Shown here in pieces: positions 7,197 to 15,341 of a DNA stretch of 26,013 bases. Source of the DNA: SOKP01 sp048887165 (lineage in GTDB: Archaea; Asgardarchaeota; Lokiarchaeia; Sigyniarchaeales; SOKP01); the NCBI GenBank assembly GCA_048887165.1, contig JBHLJZ010000051.1, positions 1-26,013 on the forward strand, read 5' to 3'. The translations under genes and the position numbers were made by a program. Every line of letters starts with the position of its first letter. Within the stretch, counting starts at the first letter, position 1. The notes beneath the pieces were generated by a model. It ran no database searches. It saw only the letters and a list, made by a program, of their open reading frames with translations, and was not told the origin of the DNA.

Positions 7197-8543
7197 ATGT
7201 TAGCCCCAAATGAGATATATAATTCATATGAATCTGGAGAGATAAGCTCTCAGGAAGCTTTAACTTTGCTTAAAAATTATATTGAAAATAGTAATGATGA
7301 TAGAAAGAGAGCTAATTCTTTAGAAATAATTGAAAAATTACCCATCTCTGATAAACCTCTTTATTATAAGCTGATTGAGACTTCACTAGTATCTGATGAT
7401 TCTGAACTTGTAAGAGCTACCGCTGCCAAAACTATATTAAATATTTTTGGAAATAAAGCTGAAAAAACTGTAAAATATGCAATTCAGCATGATAAGACTG
7501 TATTTTTCTTTAAGGAACTTTTAGAGTATTTAAAAAAGGAAGAAAATACTGATTTTACTGAGATTAAATCAATGCTTCAAAGAAAAATTGAGATGAGTTA
7601 TGATGTGGAGTTCACTGATGCTCGTTTTCTACTTGATGTTGATTATCAAAATTATGTCAATATCCTTTCTTATTTAAGAAAAAAATATGATCCCGCTCAA
7701 TTTAATAAAGAAAAAGAATTTTACGTTAAGGAATATGTTCAAATGGGGCATTATAAAAGGAAATGGAAGAGAAGGGTTTTTTCGGCTAAAAGTGGGCACA
7801 TAGTAAAGTTAACTCTCTGGAATGTGGATACAATTCCATTATCAATTCTTTCCTTACCAAAACTTAAAGATTTAGCTTTAATCAAGTGTAATATAAAAGA
7901 ATTTCCAAAAGAATTCGATAAGTTCTCAAGTTTAAGAAAATTACGGTTAAGTCAATGCAATATCAAACAGATCCCTGATTGGGTTTTACAAATAGCGTCT
8001 AAGCCACGTTATACGCTAAGATATTTAAGAAATGGAGTTGATCCAAATGAAGCTCCCATATTAGGGTTATTACAAATTCTAATAAATGGAAATCCATTAA
8101 AAAAAGAAGATCTGGGTTCTGGACTTGGCGATACGGGATATGATCAACGATCCTACTGGATTGATAATGAAGGACATGTAAATAAGCTATTTTTTGAATC
8201 TCAGGAAATTTTTAACTTTGGGATAATTCCCTCTCAACTATGTAATCTTGAACATCTGCAATACCTAAATTTCGTAAATTTATGGGTTACTTCCCTTCCA
8301 GAGTGCCTTTCAAAATTAAAAAATTTACGTGTCATCAATCTTAATTATACCGTTGTTGAAACCTTTCCCACATGGCTTAAAAAATTAGAAAATCTCGAAC
8401 AAGTTTCTTTTTGTATACCTGAAGAAGCACAATTATCTGATTATACTCAGTATTTATCGGATGATTTTGAATTTAAAACTAATGAAACAGCTGAATTAGG
8501 CGGATTTTTATATCAGATTGTAGGAGCTAAACGTAAAAATTAG
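7197..8543 (+). CDS. Leucine-rich repeat protein with helical N-terminus
   Basis: 448 residues, no signal peptide. Residues 1-120 are helical and look HEAT-like (A-L-T-L-L-K-N-Y-I, then E-L-V-R-A-T-A-A-K-T-I-L). Residues ~205-265 and ~340-420 hold leucine-rich repeats of the L-x-x-L-x-x-L-x-L-x-x-x-x-I-x-x-F/I-P type. Examples are L-P-K-L-K-D-L-A-L-I-K-C-N-I-K-E-F-P and L-K-N-L-R-V-I-N-L-N-Y-T-V-V-E-T-F-P. A non-repeat insert separates the two LRR blocks. This should be a cytoplasmic protein-binding protein; such LRR proteins are frequent in Asgard genomes. It converges on the regulator gene with a 19-base gap. Partner unknown. Confidence 0.82.
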   Translation: MLAPNEIYNSYESGEISSQEALTLLKNYIENSNDDRKRANSLEIIEKLPISDKPLYYKLIETSLVSDDSELVRATAAKTILNIFGNKAEKTVKYAIQHDKTVFFFKELLEYLKKEENTDFTEIKSMLQRKIEMSYDVEFTDARFLLDVDYQNYVNILSYLRKKYDPAQFNKEKEFYVKEYVQMGHYKRKWKRRVFSAKSGHIVKLTLWNVDTIPLSILSLPKLKDLALIKCNIKEFPKEFDKFSSLRKLRLSQCNIKQIPDWVLQIASKPRYTLRYLRNGVDPNEAPILGLLQILINGNPLKKEDLGSGLGDTGYDQRSYWIDNEGHVNKLFFESQEIFNFGIIPSQLCNLEHLQYLNFVNLWVTSLPECLSKLKNLRVINLNYTVVETFPTWLKKLENLEQVSFCIPEEAQLSDYTQYLSDDFEFKTNETAELGGFLYQIVGAKRKN

Positions 8544-8562
8544 CTTTTTCATAAATAACTTT

Positions 8563-9255
8563 TCATATTTGAATTACTATATCAAAATAAGAATCTTTCT
8601 TATCTTCAGCAGCATAAATTTCCTTTACGGTGCATATAACATCAGTTTTCAATTCTCGGCTAAGAATACCTTCAGTTATACCACACATTATATATATATG
8701 ATAAATGAAATCTTCTGAATCTTCTAAAAATATGGAATTTTGAAACCTAAATGTAGCATTTTTTCCTTTCGGGTCAATATTAATTATCGAGATCTCTATA
8801 TTAGGTTGAAAAATATCATAAGCAGGATAAAAACTTTTAAAGCTTTCAATATGTATCCGTGAAATTGGGTGATCTTTTAGCGCTTTCATTTGTTTGTAAA
8901 TAGCGGGATCAAAAGTGAATTTGATATCCTTTGCTGCTTCTTTTCCGACTTGTTTTGCAATCTCTTCCTGATTGGGAAGATGCTTTTTAAATTTAGATAT
9001 AAGTGCTTTATAATAAGAAATCGCTAGTTCGAAAGGGATATAGCGTTCTTTCGTTGCATAATATAAAGTATAAACTCCAATTTTCTTTGGAAACACTTCT
9101 TTTCTTTCTTTTAAAACCGAAACATATTTTGAAATCGTATTTCTTGAAAAACCTGTAAATTTAGCTATATCTGTAATGGTTATACCACTGGGATGATTTC
9201 TTATGCTTTCTAAAATATCATTTTCATAATCCGTTTTTTGCTCTTTATTTGGCAT
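8563..9255 (-). CDS. Winged-helix regulator with V4R-like sensor domain
   Basis: 230 residues. Residues ~10-70 form an HTH/winged helix: N-D-I-L-E-S-I-R-N-H-P-S-G-I-T-I-T-D-I-A then G-F-S-R-N-T-I-S-K-Y-V, with wing K-K-I-G-V-Y-T-L-Y-Y. The C-terminal half (about 130-230) resembles a V4R-type small-molecule domain; the segment Y-I-M-C-G-I-T-E-G-I-L followed by a beta strand ending is the main hint. The gene is divergent from the CD36-like genes, and a perfect palindrome lies between them. The likely role is a local regulator of that operon and perhaps of itself. The DNA-binding part is firm; the ligand and V4R call are tentative. Confidence 0.75.
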   Translation of the reverse strand: MPNKEQKTDYENDILESIRNHPSGITITDIAKFTGFSRNTISKYVSVLKERKEVFPKKIGVYTLYYATKERYIPFELAISYYKALISKFKKHLPNQEEIAKQVGKEAAKDIKFTFDPAIYKQMKALKDHPISRIHIESFKSFYPAYDIFQPNIEISIINIDPKGKNATFRFQNSIFLEDSEDFIYHIYIMCGITEGILSRELKTDVICTVKEIYAAEDKKDSYFDIVIQI

Positions 9256-9311
9256 AACCGATACCTAGATGTAATCTATAATAAGTAATCCATTACCTTT
9301 CAAAAGAAATA

Positions 9312-9321
9312 TTTATATATT
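9312..9321 (+). promoter_or_regulatory. TATA box for the CD36-like operon
   Basis: TTTATATATT preceded by the BRE-like purine run AAAGAAAT. Transcription should start about 25 bases downstream, near 9341-9345, which is inside the palindrome at 9325-9350. Confidence 0.6.
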
Positions 9322-9324
9322 AAT

Positions 9325-9350
9325 CTATCAAATATTACATTATTTGATAG
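9325..9350. promoter_or_regulatory. Palindromic operator over the transcription start
   Basis: A perfect 10-bp inverted repeat, CTATCAAATA and TATTTGATAG, with a 6-base spacer TTACAT. The two half-site centres are 16 bases apart, about one and a half helical turns, which suits a dimeric winged-helix protein. It begins 4 bases after the TATA box and covers the expected start of transcription. It also lies in the 99-base gap upstream of the divergent regulator gene. Binding there would block polymerase loading, so repression is the expected effect. Confidence 0.7.
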
Positions 9351-9395
9351 CCAGTGATTACCAAATATGATCAATTTCTAAAAAAGGTTTCTATT

Positions 9396-11033
9396 ATGTC
9401 TAGAAGGGTTTTAATCGCGTCTATCTGTATGATTGCATTGGGTTCTGGTTTGATCCCTAGTGGATTGTTAATTAATAACTCAATTAATAACATGGTTGCG
9501 AATTCTGTTGATGAAGGATTATTAGGAATTCAGGAAGAAGCTTTACCTTTGGTGGAAGATTTGGTTGCCGAATTAGGCATTCCAAGAGCTTTAAGAGATA
9601 TTAGGGAAGTTGGACTTGAAGAGACGGAAGCTATTGTTAATGCGACTTTTTTTATGTTTTTAATCAATATGACTCTACATGAACCACCTGTATTAGGAGT
9701 TGTTCCATTAGAATTGTTATTTGATCGATGGATACAGTGGGTCTTAATTATTCCTGTTACATATAGTTCGGCATTACAAAATATGGGTTATCCTCCAATT
9801 AAAGGAATTTCAGAATATCATCAACAAGATCTTTGGTATGGTAATGCCAAGTTTGTTTTAATTGAGGGTAATGGTACTTTGCCGGGTTTGGTAGGAAATA
9901 ATACGTTAGGATTAGGAGTATTGGAATATCTAGAGCTTTATGATCAAGCAAATGGGAATGCAACTTTAGAGCAAGAATTAGCATGGGGATATAATACTAC
10001 TTGGAATAAGTTAACCAAATTAACGGATTATTATAGAAATTATTTTGTTCCTGTGGCAATTCCAATGTTAGTATCTAGTTTGGATACAATAATGCCCGAA
10101 TATTCTGGAATGGACACAAAGGCTATTGCAGAAATGTATTTCTTTGATCAATGGGCAAATTGTACAATGTTTGAAGGGGGTATTGACTTCAGCACAATGA
10201 TTGATGATATCAAAGAACCTCTTTATGGTTTTGAAGTAGGTAGAATAACCCCCTCAAACATAACACTTAATTCTATAGATTTATTATGGGATGATTATAA
10301 TCCGAAATCGCTTACAAATGATACGGGGATTAATGAATGGATCATAGCCAGAAACAATTTTACAAAACAAGAAGAACTAATAATTGAATTTAATTTAGAG
10401 GAATATCAATTAAGAATGCTCTTAGATTGGTTATGGGTTGAATCGGTTAAATGGAATTTAATTCCTGTTCTTATAACACTTCCACCACCACTTGGAGAAG
10501 GTATGACCTTATCTGAATATGCAAGAGTCATTTTTTTAGAAGTATGGACTAATGGAACAGCGGATGGTAGAGTATTATATCCATTTGGATTCCCTCTTAC
10601 TTTAAAAGCAGGAACGGTATATGGATTTGAAATAGGTTATCAAGATCAATTTAATCCAGTTATATCTACCAATATATCATTATCGTCTGCAGAATCTCTT
10701 TGGAATGTATCAAATCCGTATTCTTTAGTAAACAAACAAGGACTTCAAGATTGGTATGATGCTGTAGAAAACCCAAATTCTGCTGTTGCTTATGGATTAA
10801 TGAATGCACATAATTTAGAAAACGCTCAAATGGAAATGATTCTCACTTGGTTACCAAAATTTAAAGACGAAGTAATGCCTTTTCTGGCACAAGAAGACAG
10901 AAATCTCCCAACTGACTCAAAAACTTTGGGTAATACGATTCAGATTGGCACGTCCATTACAGGAGGGATTTGTATTGGACTTTCGGTTATAGGTTTAATT
11001 GGAAATTCGATTAAAAAGAAAAAGTTAAGATAA
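9396..11033 (+). CDS. CD36/LIMP-2-like two-pass membrane protein, copy 1
   Basis: About 545 residues: a short basic N-tail, one membrane helix, a large outer domain rich in N-x-T/S sequons, a second membrane helix, and a basic tail ending K-K-K-K-L-R. The N-terminus, G-S-G-L-I-P-S-G-L-L-I...V-D-E-G, matches the start of CD36 family receptors (G-x-L-M-P-x-G...L-x-E-G-T). The outer domain holds a repeated unit: x-x-W-A/T-N-G/C-T, G-F-E-V/I-G, then L-W-(D/N)...P-x-S-L-x-N and a helix ending M-x-L-D/T-W-L. Protist CD36 relatives have similar blocks. The ATG at 9396 has AGGT 7 bases upstream; a GTG at 9354 would add 14 residues. A lipid or ligand-binding role is inferred only. Confidence 0.62.
   Translation: MSRRVLIASICMIALGSGLIPSGLLINNSINNMVANSVDEGLLGIQEEALPLVEDLVAELGIPRALRDIREVGLEETEAIVNATFFMFLINMTLHEPPVLGVVPLELLFDRWIQWVLIIPVTYSSALQNMGYPPIKGISEYHQQDLWYGNAKFVLIEGNGTLPGLVGNNTLGLGVLEYLELYDQANGNATLEQELAWGYNTTWNKLTKLTDYYRNYFVPVAIPMLVSSLDTIMPEYSGMDTKAIAEMYFFDQWANCTMFEGGIDFSTMIDDIKEPLYGFEVGRITPSNITLNSIDLLWDDYNPKSLTNDTGINEWIIARNNFTKQEELIIEFNLEEYQLRMLLDWLWVESVKWNLIPVLITLPPPLGEGMTLSEYARVIFLEVWTNGTADGRVLYPFGFPLTLKAGTVYGFEIGYQDQFNPVISTNISLSSAESLWNVSNPYSLVNKQGLQDWYDAVENPNSAVAYGLMNAHNLENAQMEMILTWLPKFKDEVMPFLAQEDRNLPTDSKTLGNTIQIGTSITGGICIGLSVIGLIGNSIKKKKLR
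10571..11005 (+). repeat. 435-bp perfect direct repeat, copy A
   Basis: Identical base for base to 12253-12687, offset 1682. The identity reaches upstream to about 10533 with one mismatch (10570) and stops abruptly near the end of both genes. It covers the last ~150 codons of the first CD36-like gene. Confidence 0.95.
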
Positions 11034-11038
11034 ATAGG

Positions 11039-12718
11039 GTGATCAAAATCTCTAAAAGAATATTAATCGTATCTATTGTGTTCATAGCATTAGGGGCAGG
11101 CTTGATCCCCGCAGGAATCTTAATTGAGAATAGTATTAATAATATAGTTGCTAATTCAGTAGATGAAGGTTTAATAGGAATTGAAGAAGAAGCAATTCCA
11201 CTAATTGTACCGATGATTAAAGAGAAGGGAATCCCAAGGACGCTGAGAGGAATAAGAGATGTTGGAATTTCATATGTAGAAGATATGGTTGAGGCAACTT
11301 TTGTGGCGGTATTAATTGAAACAATGGCAGTGGCGGGTGGTACTGTATTCAGTACATACTTTCCCCCTATAGGTATTGAAACTTTTTTTAATAATGATAC
11401 TACGGGAGTTTGGGTTATTTTTAGTGGTGTTTCATATTATCATTCTGAAAATCTTAATTTTACTGAGGATGCGCAAAATAGGATCTTGTTTGGTAATAGC
11501 ACCACTGTACCTGGATATATTCCAGGCATTCAAGGTTTTCTTAATGATACGTCAACAGGTTCTGGAGTTGAATTATTTTTAAGTCAATATAATAATGCAA
11601 ATTCAAGTGAGACTAATGAATTGAAAGAAAATATTCAAGAGGCCTATAATTCTACTTGGTATCAATTAACAAAATTAAATGAGTATATATGTCTTTATTT
11701 GATTGATCTAATTATCCCAATTATAATTTCTAATAACTTGCATGTAGATTATATGCCAGAATTATCAGGACTTCTTTCTGTTAATGCTATTGCACAAGCT
11801 CTTTTTATGGAACAGTGGGCAAATGGTACAATCCTAGGGGAAGTTATATATCCCGGAGGAATAGATTTTAGTGAAATTCTTGAAGATTTAAATGAATCTC
11901 TTGTTGGTTTTGAAGTTGGAAGGGATGTACCATCTAATATTACTCGAAGCATAGCTTTTGCGTTATTTAATGAAACTGAATATCCTAACGCTTTAACAAA
12001 TGATACGGGGATTGAAATATGGATTACTGCTTATACAAATAATACAGTTAAGAATTCATTGATGGATCAATTTAATCTCACCCAGACTCAAATGAATATG
12101 ATTCTTGATTGGTTGTTTTACGAATCATTCCAAGAAAATATCGTTCCTGAACTCATGAAACTTCCTCCTCCAGACGGTGTAGGTATGAACATAACCCAAT
12201 ATGCAAGAGTACTGTTTTTAGAAGTATGGACTAATGGAACAGCGGATGGTAAAGTATTATATCCATTTGGATTCCCTCTTACTTTAAAAGCAGGAACGGT
12301 ATATGGATTTGAAATAGGTTATCAAGATCAATTTAATCCAGTTATATCTACCAATATATCATTATCGTCTGCAGAATCTCTTTGGAATGTATCAAATCCG
12401 TATTCTTTAGTAAACAAACAAGGACTTCAAGATTGGTATGATGCTGTAGAAAACCCAAATTCTGCTGTTGCTTATGGATTAATGAATGCACATAATTTAG
12501 AAAACGCTCAAATGGAAATGATTCTCACTTGGTTACCAAAATTTAAAGACGAAGTAATGCCTTTTCTGGCACAAGAAGACAGAAATCTCCCAACTGACTC
12601 AAAAACTTTGGGTAATACGATTCAGATTGGCACGTCCATTACAGGAGGGATTTGTATTGGACTTTCGGTTATAGGTTTAATTGGAAACTCGTTTAAAAAG
12701 AAAAAGCTAAGAAGCTAA
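11039..12718 (+). CDS. CD36/LIMP-2-like two-pass membrane protein, copy 2
   Basis: 559 residues with the same plan as the gene just before it. The GTG start lies 5 bases after the preceding stop, so the two form one operon. The first membrane helix is near residues 7-26 (R-I-L-I-V-S-I-V-F-I-A-L-G-A-G) and is followed by I-P-A-G-I-L-I-E-N-S-I-N. It has a sequon-rich outer domain with two repeated blocks, the second membrane helix, and a basic K-K-K-K-L-R-S tail. The first ~395 residues differ clearly from copy 1, while the rest is encoded by identical DNA. Two partly different receptors sharing one membrane-proximal half would result, possibly as a heterodimer. The family call is inferred from topology and N-terminal pattern. 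Confidence 0.62.
   Translation: MIKISKRILIVSIVFIALGAGLIPAGILIENSINNIVANSVDEGLIGIEEEAIPLIVPMIKEKGIPRTLRGIRDVGISYVEDMVEATFVAVLIETMAVAGGTVFSTYFPPIGIETFFNNDTTGVWVIFSGVSYYHSENLNFTEDAQNRILFGNSTTVPGYIPGIQGFLNDTSTGSGVELFLSQYNNANSSETNELKENIQEAYNSTWYQLTKLNEYICLYLIDLIIPIIISNNLHVDYMPELSGLLSVNAIAQALFMEQWANGTILGEVIYPGGIDFSEILEDLNESLVGFEVGRDVPSNITRSIAFALFNETEYPNALTNDTGIEIWITAYTNNTVKNSLMDQFNLTQTQMNMILDWLFYESFQENIVPELMKLPPPDGVGMNITQYARVLFLEVWTNGTADGKVLYPFGFPLTLKAGTVYGFEIGYQDQFNPVISTNISLSSAESLWNVSNPYSLVNKQGLQDWYDAVENPNSAVAYGLMNAHNLENAQMEMILTWLPKFKDEVMPFLAQEDRNLPTDSKTLGNTIQIGTSITGGICIGLSVIGLIGNSFKKKKLRS
12253..12687 (+). repeat. 435-bp perfect direct repeat, copy B
   Basis: The partner of 10571-11005, with no mismatch. 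The neighbouring coding DNA upstream is only moderately similar, so the two tracts look recently homogenised rather than slowly conserved. Confidence 0.95.
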
Positions 12719-12727
12719 TTTAATGAA

Positions 12728-13282
12728 TTAACTTTTCTTCTTTTTATCTTTTTTATACTTCTCATATTTTTCTATAGCTTTTTTACGCCACATAGTCTGC
12801 CATTTTTTGAAACCAGATTTTACGTATTTTTCACGATTATAAAAATCTCTACTTAGCCAATTAAACAAGACAAAATAACGTTTAGCTCCACTTTTCTTTG
12901 TTAAGTTCTTAGATCTAATTCCTAAATCATATTTTAAGTGTTCAATTAACTTTCCTTCAACTGCATCTTGGAGGTGCCCATCGATTATAGCAGGTTCATA
13001 ATTTATTCCTTCTTCATCAAAATAAGCTCGAACATCATCAAAAATATTACCACGGCAAATAAATATTTTCTCTTCATCTTTATCAAAATTAAGTTCTTTT
13101 AAAGCTTCTTTGACTTTATCTACAGCTACTCTTAGTGGAAGTTTTTCTTTCCAATTATCTTCATTAAACAATTCTAATGGTAATGTTTTAAAAATTAACT
13201 CTTCTGTTTCTTTTCTCATAAATCCAATAAAAGCATCTCCTACTAAATCTCCAGTTCCGCTATCGTCGATTTCAATTGTCAT
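12728..13282 (-). CDS. Conserved unknown protein with N-terminal DDSGTGD motif
   Basis: 184 residues, soluble, with a strongly basic Lys-rich C-terminal ~40 residues. It opens with M-T-I-E-I-D-D-S-G-T-G-D-L-V-G-D-A-F-I-G. An acidic strand-turn like this followed by a small alpha/beta domain is reminiscent of RNase H-fold proteins, where early Asp residues bind metal. I cannot name the family. Other conserved-looking spots are I-F-I-C-R-G-N-I-F-D-D-V and I-I-D-G-H-L-Q-D-A-V-E-G, where Asp/His could join the first Asp in a metal site. The basic tail suggests nucleic-acid contact. It converges with the CD36-like gene (9-base gap) and is divergent from the CinA-like gene. The nuclease idea is inference only. 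Confidence 0.65.
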   Translation of the reverse strand: MTIEIDDSGTGDLVGDAFIGFMRKETEELIFKTLPLELFNEDNWKEKLPLRVAVDKVKEALKELNFDKDEEKIFICRGNIFDDVRAYFDEEGINYEPAIIDGHLQDAVEGKLIEHLKYDLGIRSKNLTKKSGAKRYFVLFNWLSRDFYNREKYVKSGFKKWQTMWRKKAIEKYEKYKKDKKKKS

Positions 13283-13345
13283 TTTAATATTATATGAATA
13301 ATTTTAATAATTAGTAAATAAATTAATGATAAACTTAATATCAAT

Positions 13346-13369
13346 TTTCTGAAAAGAAAAATTCAGAAA
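13346..13369. promoter_or_regulatory. Inverted repeat in a divergent promoter region
   Basis: TTTCTGAA and TTCAGAAA form a perfect 8-bp inverted repeat with an 8-base A-rich spacer. It sits between the divergent genes at 12728-13282 and 13439-14230. A TATA-like TTTTATATTAAT at about 13389-13400 follows it and would serve the plus-strand gene. It could be an operator; no bound regulator can be named. Confidence 0.4.
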
Positions 13370-13438
13370 GATAAATAGAAATAATAGATTTTATATTAAT
13401 AAGATAAGTTCGCTAACAGTAATTTTGATGAATAATTT

Positions 13439-14230
13439 ATGGATGTTGAATTCTTAATCATCGGAAACGAAGTTCTTATAGGTAAAACAAAAGACACTAA
13501 CTCTAATTGGATGGCAAAAAGAATCACTAAACAAGGTCATAGACTTCGAAGATTTACAACTGTAGGGGATGAAATAAGTGAGATTTCTGATGCCCTGAAA
13601 GATATTATTTCTCGAAAGCCTGATTTGATCATTACTTCTGGTGGACTCGGACCTACATTTGATGATATGACTTTAGAAGGAATAGCAAAAGGATTAGGGA
13701 GAAAGATAGAGAGGAATGAGCATGCATATAATATGATAAAGAAATCATATGAAAACGCTTATGAAAGAGGGATTTTAAAACTTAAGGGAATGACTAAAGA
13801 AAGAGAGAAGATGTCTTATTTACCTAAAGGTTCTATTCCTCTTAGAAATCTTAGAGGAACAGCTCCAGGAGTTAAGCTCATCGAAAAAGATATTACCATT
13901 TTTTGCCTTCCAGGGGTCCCTACAGAAATGAAAGGAATGTTTAATGACAGTGTGATTGAAATTTTAAAAGAAAGAAAGGGAAAATTTATTGAAAAAGGCT
14001 TTACTTTCTCTGGTATTGGTGAAAGTCAGATTGCGGCTTATACCAGTGAAATTGAAAAGAAATATCCAGAACTTTGGATTAAGACTCATCCAAGATTGGG
14101 CGAATTCTTATCAGAGATAGAACTATCTATCACTGCTTTAAATGTTGAAAATGGGGAAGAATTAATTGAAAAGGCCATAACTGAGATTAGAGAGATAGTA
14201 TTAAAACTTAAAGGCGAGATTAAAGAGTAA
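13439..14230 (+). CDS. CinA-like / MoCF-type (COG1058) domain protein
   Basis: 263 residues, a stand-alone MoaB/Mog-like domain as in the N-terminal half of CinA. Strand 1 is V-E-F-L-I-I-G-N-E-V-L-I-G-K-T-x-D-T-N, the phosphate-binding loop is S-G-G-L-G-P-T-F-D-D at residues 67-76, and C-L-P-G-V-P-T-E-M lies near 157-165. In bacteria this domain is linked to NMN deamidase and carries ADP-ribose/FAD pyrophosphatase activity; archaea often have it alone. No amidase domain follows, so a nucleotide pyrophosphatase-like role is likelier than amidase. It converges on selD copy 1; the selD SECIS lies just past its stop, antisense to its 3' end. Confidence 0.85.
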   Translation: MDVEFLIIGNEVLIGKTKDTNSNWMAKRITKQGHRLRRFTTVGDEISEISDALKDIISRKPDLIITSGGLGPTFDDMTLEGIAKGLGRKIERNEHAYNMIKKSYENAYERGILKLKGMTKEREKMSYLPKGSIPLRNLRGTAPGVKLIEKDITIFCLPGVPTEMKGMFNDSVIEILKERKGKFIEKGFTFSGIGESQIAAYTSEIEKKYPELWIKTHPRLGEFLSEIELSITALNVENGEELIEKAITEIREIVLKLKGEIKE

Positions 14231-14236
14231 AATTTT

Positions 14237-14309
14237 TGATGCCGTTGAGCAAACGGAAATCTTAATAAGTACTCACTATAAAGTGTTTTTACTTATTTCA
14301 TTGACATCG
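14237..14309 (-). promoter_or_regulatory. SECIS element of selD copy 1 (eukaryote-like)
   Basis: Begins immediately after the selD stop codon. Minus strand, 5' to 3': closing helix GATGTC/GGCATC; core ATGA; helix AATAAGTA/TACTTATT; apical loop opening with A-A and holding a mini-stem CACT/AGTG; then the 3' core A-A-G-A. An extra hairpin CCGTT-TGCTC-AACGG lies just before the closing helix. ATGA, apical AA and GA are the three hallmarks of eukaryotic SECIS (the SBP2-type kink-turn quartet). The same layout recurs after selD copy 2. Confidence 0.88.
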
Positions 14310-15341
14310 CTAAATTTTTGTAATTTCTATGTTCTCAACATTTTCTGAAACCCTAACAAAGTCAGGTTTCACATGATCAATAGTCCCAATAGTCCAATTA
14401 GAAATTCCTTTACTTCTTAACGAGTTTGAAAAATCATTAACATTTAGAGGATCTACAGCAATTAACATGCCACCAGCAGTTTCAGAACATAAACAATCAT
14501 CGAAATTGTATCCTAATTCGTTAGAAAGCTCTTTTGAGAGTTTTATTGAAGGAGTTTTTTCTATTAATGCTGAAAGTTTAGAATTTTGGAGCATTTCTTT
14601 TAAGTGCCCTGCTAAACCGAATCCAGTAACATCACTCATAGCATGAATGAATGAAAAATCTTTAAATGAGTGTATGGTATGTACTACATTTTGATTTGAA
14701 GAGGTCATAATTTTTATTGCGAGTTTTATAGAATCTTCCAATTCATTTTCAGAATAAGTCTGCAACATTTCAGGAAAATCTTTTAGTAAGCGATATGCTG
14801 CCATTACTGCTTGAAGCCCTATGGGTTTGGTTAGAATCAATTTATCTCCCTCTTTAACTCCTTGTTTTCGAATGAGAGATTTTCTATCAACAAAACCAGA
14901 TGCCTCGCCACCGATTAAAGGCCATTCACTGAATATAGTATGACCCCCCACTACTTTTGAATTAATTTTTTTTTCCATGAAATATTTGATTCCTTTTAAT
15001 ATACGTTCAGCAATTTCCATAGGCATTGTACTATTCATTGCCAAAAAAACTAGCATTCCTGAGATTTCGGGAACATTCATCGCAAATATGTCATTAGTCA
15101 CATTACAAGCAGCAATCTGGCCCATTATTTCCGGCTCATCTACAATTGGTGTTAAAATATCGATATTTTTTACATGAAATAAATCTGAATTCGGAACGGG
15201 AATTGTAGCAGCATCTTCAATATCTCCACGTAATCCTGTTTTAATTAGTAATTCGTCTAATTGATTGGAACCTAACTTACATGATCAACCAAAGATTTTT
15301 ACTTGCTTTGTTAAACGATATTCCTGCTTTTTTTCGTTCAT
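14310..15341 (-). CDS. selD: Selenophosphate synthetase with in-frame UGA (Sec19), copy 1
   Basis: Makes selenophosphate from selenide and ATP, the selenium donor for Sec-tRNA. Read from the ATG at 15341 (GAGGTGA directly upstream), the 343-residue protein contains an in-frame UGA at 15287-15285, giving F-G-U-S-C-K-L-G at residues 17-24. U19 and K22 have the same spacing as the catalytic Cys17 and Lys20 of the E. coli enzyme. Family motifs follow: the D-I-L-T-P-I-V-D region near 62, N-D-I-F-A-M near 84, G-G-H-T near 133, L-T-K-P-I-G near 170 and D-V-T-G-F-G-L-A-G-H near 237. The TAG stop abuts a SECIS. Ignoring the UGA would give a dead 271-residue fragment starting at M73. It is a paralog of the gene at 17571-18608. 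Confidence 0.93.

Noticed and set aside
9325..9350. Palindrome considered as a CRISPR or transposon end.
   Set aside because: Single copy, no spacer array or transposase nearby; its place on the promoter fits an operator. No CRISPR array or insertion sequence was seen in the window.
14237..14309. SECIS region considered as a tRNA or plus-strand RNA gene because of its GATGCC...GGCATC-type pairing.
   Set aside because: No cloverleaf can be drawn, and the same element recurs right after the second selD stop, on the coding strand.
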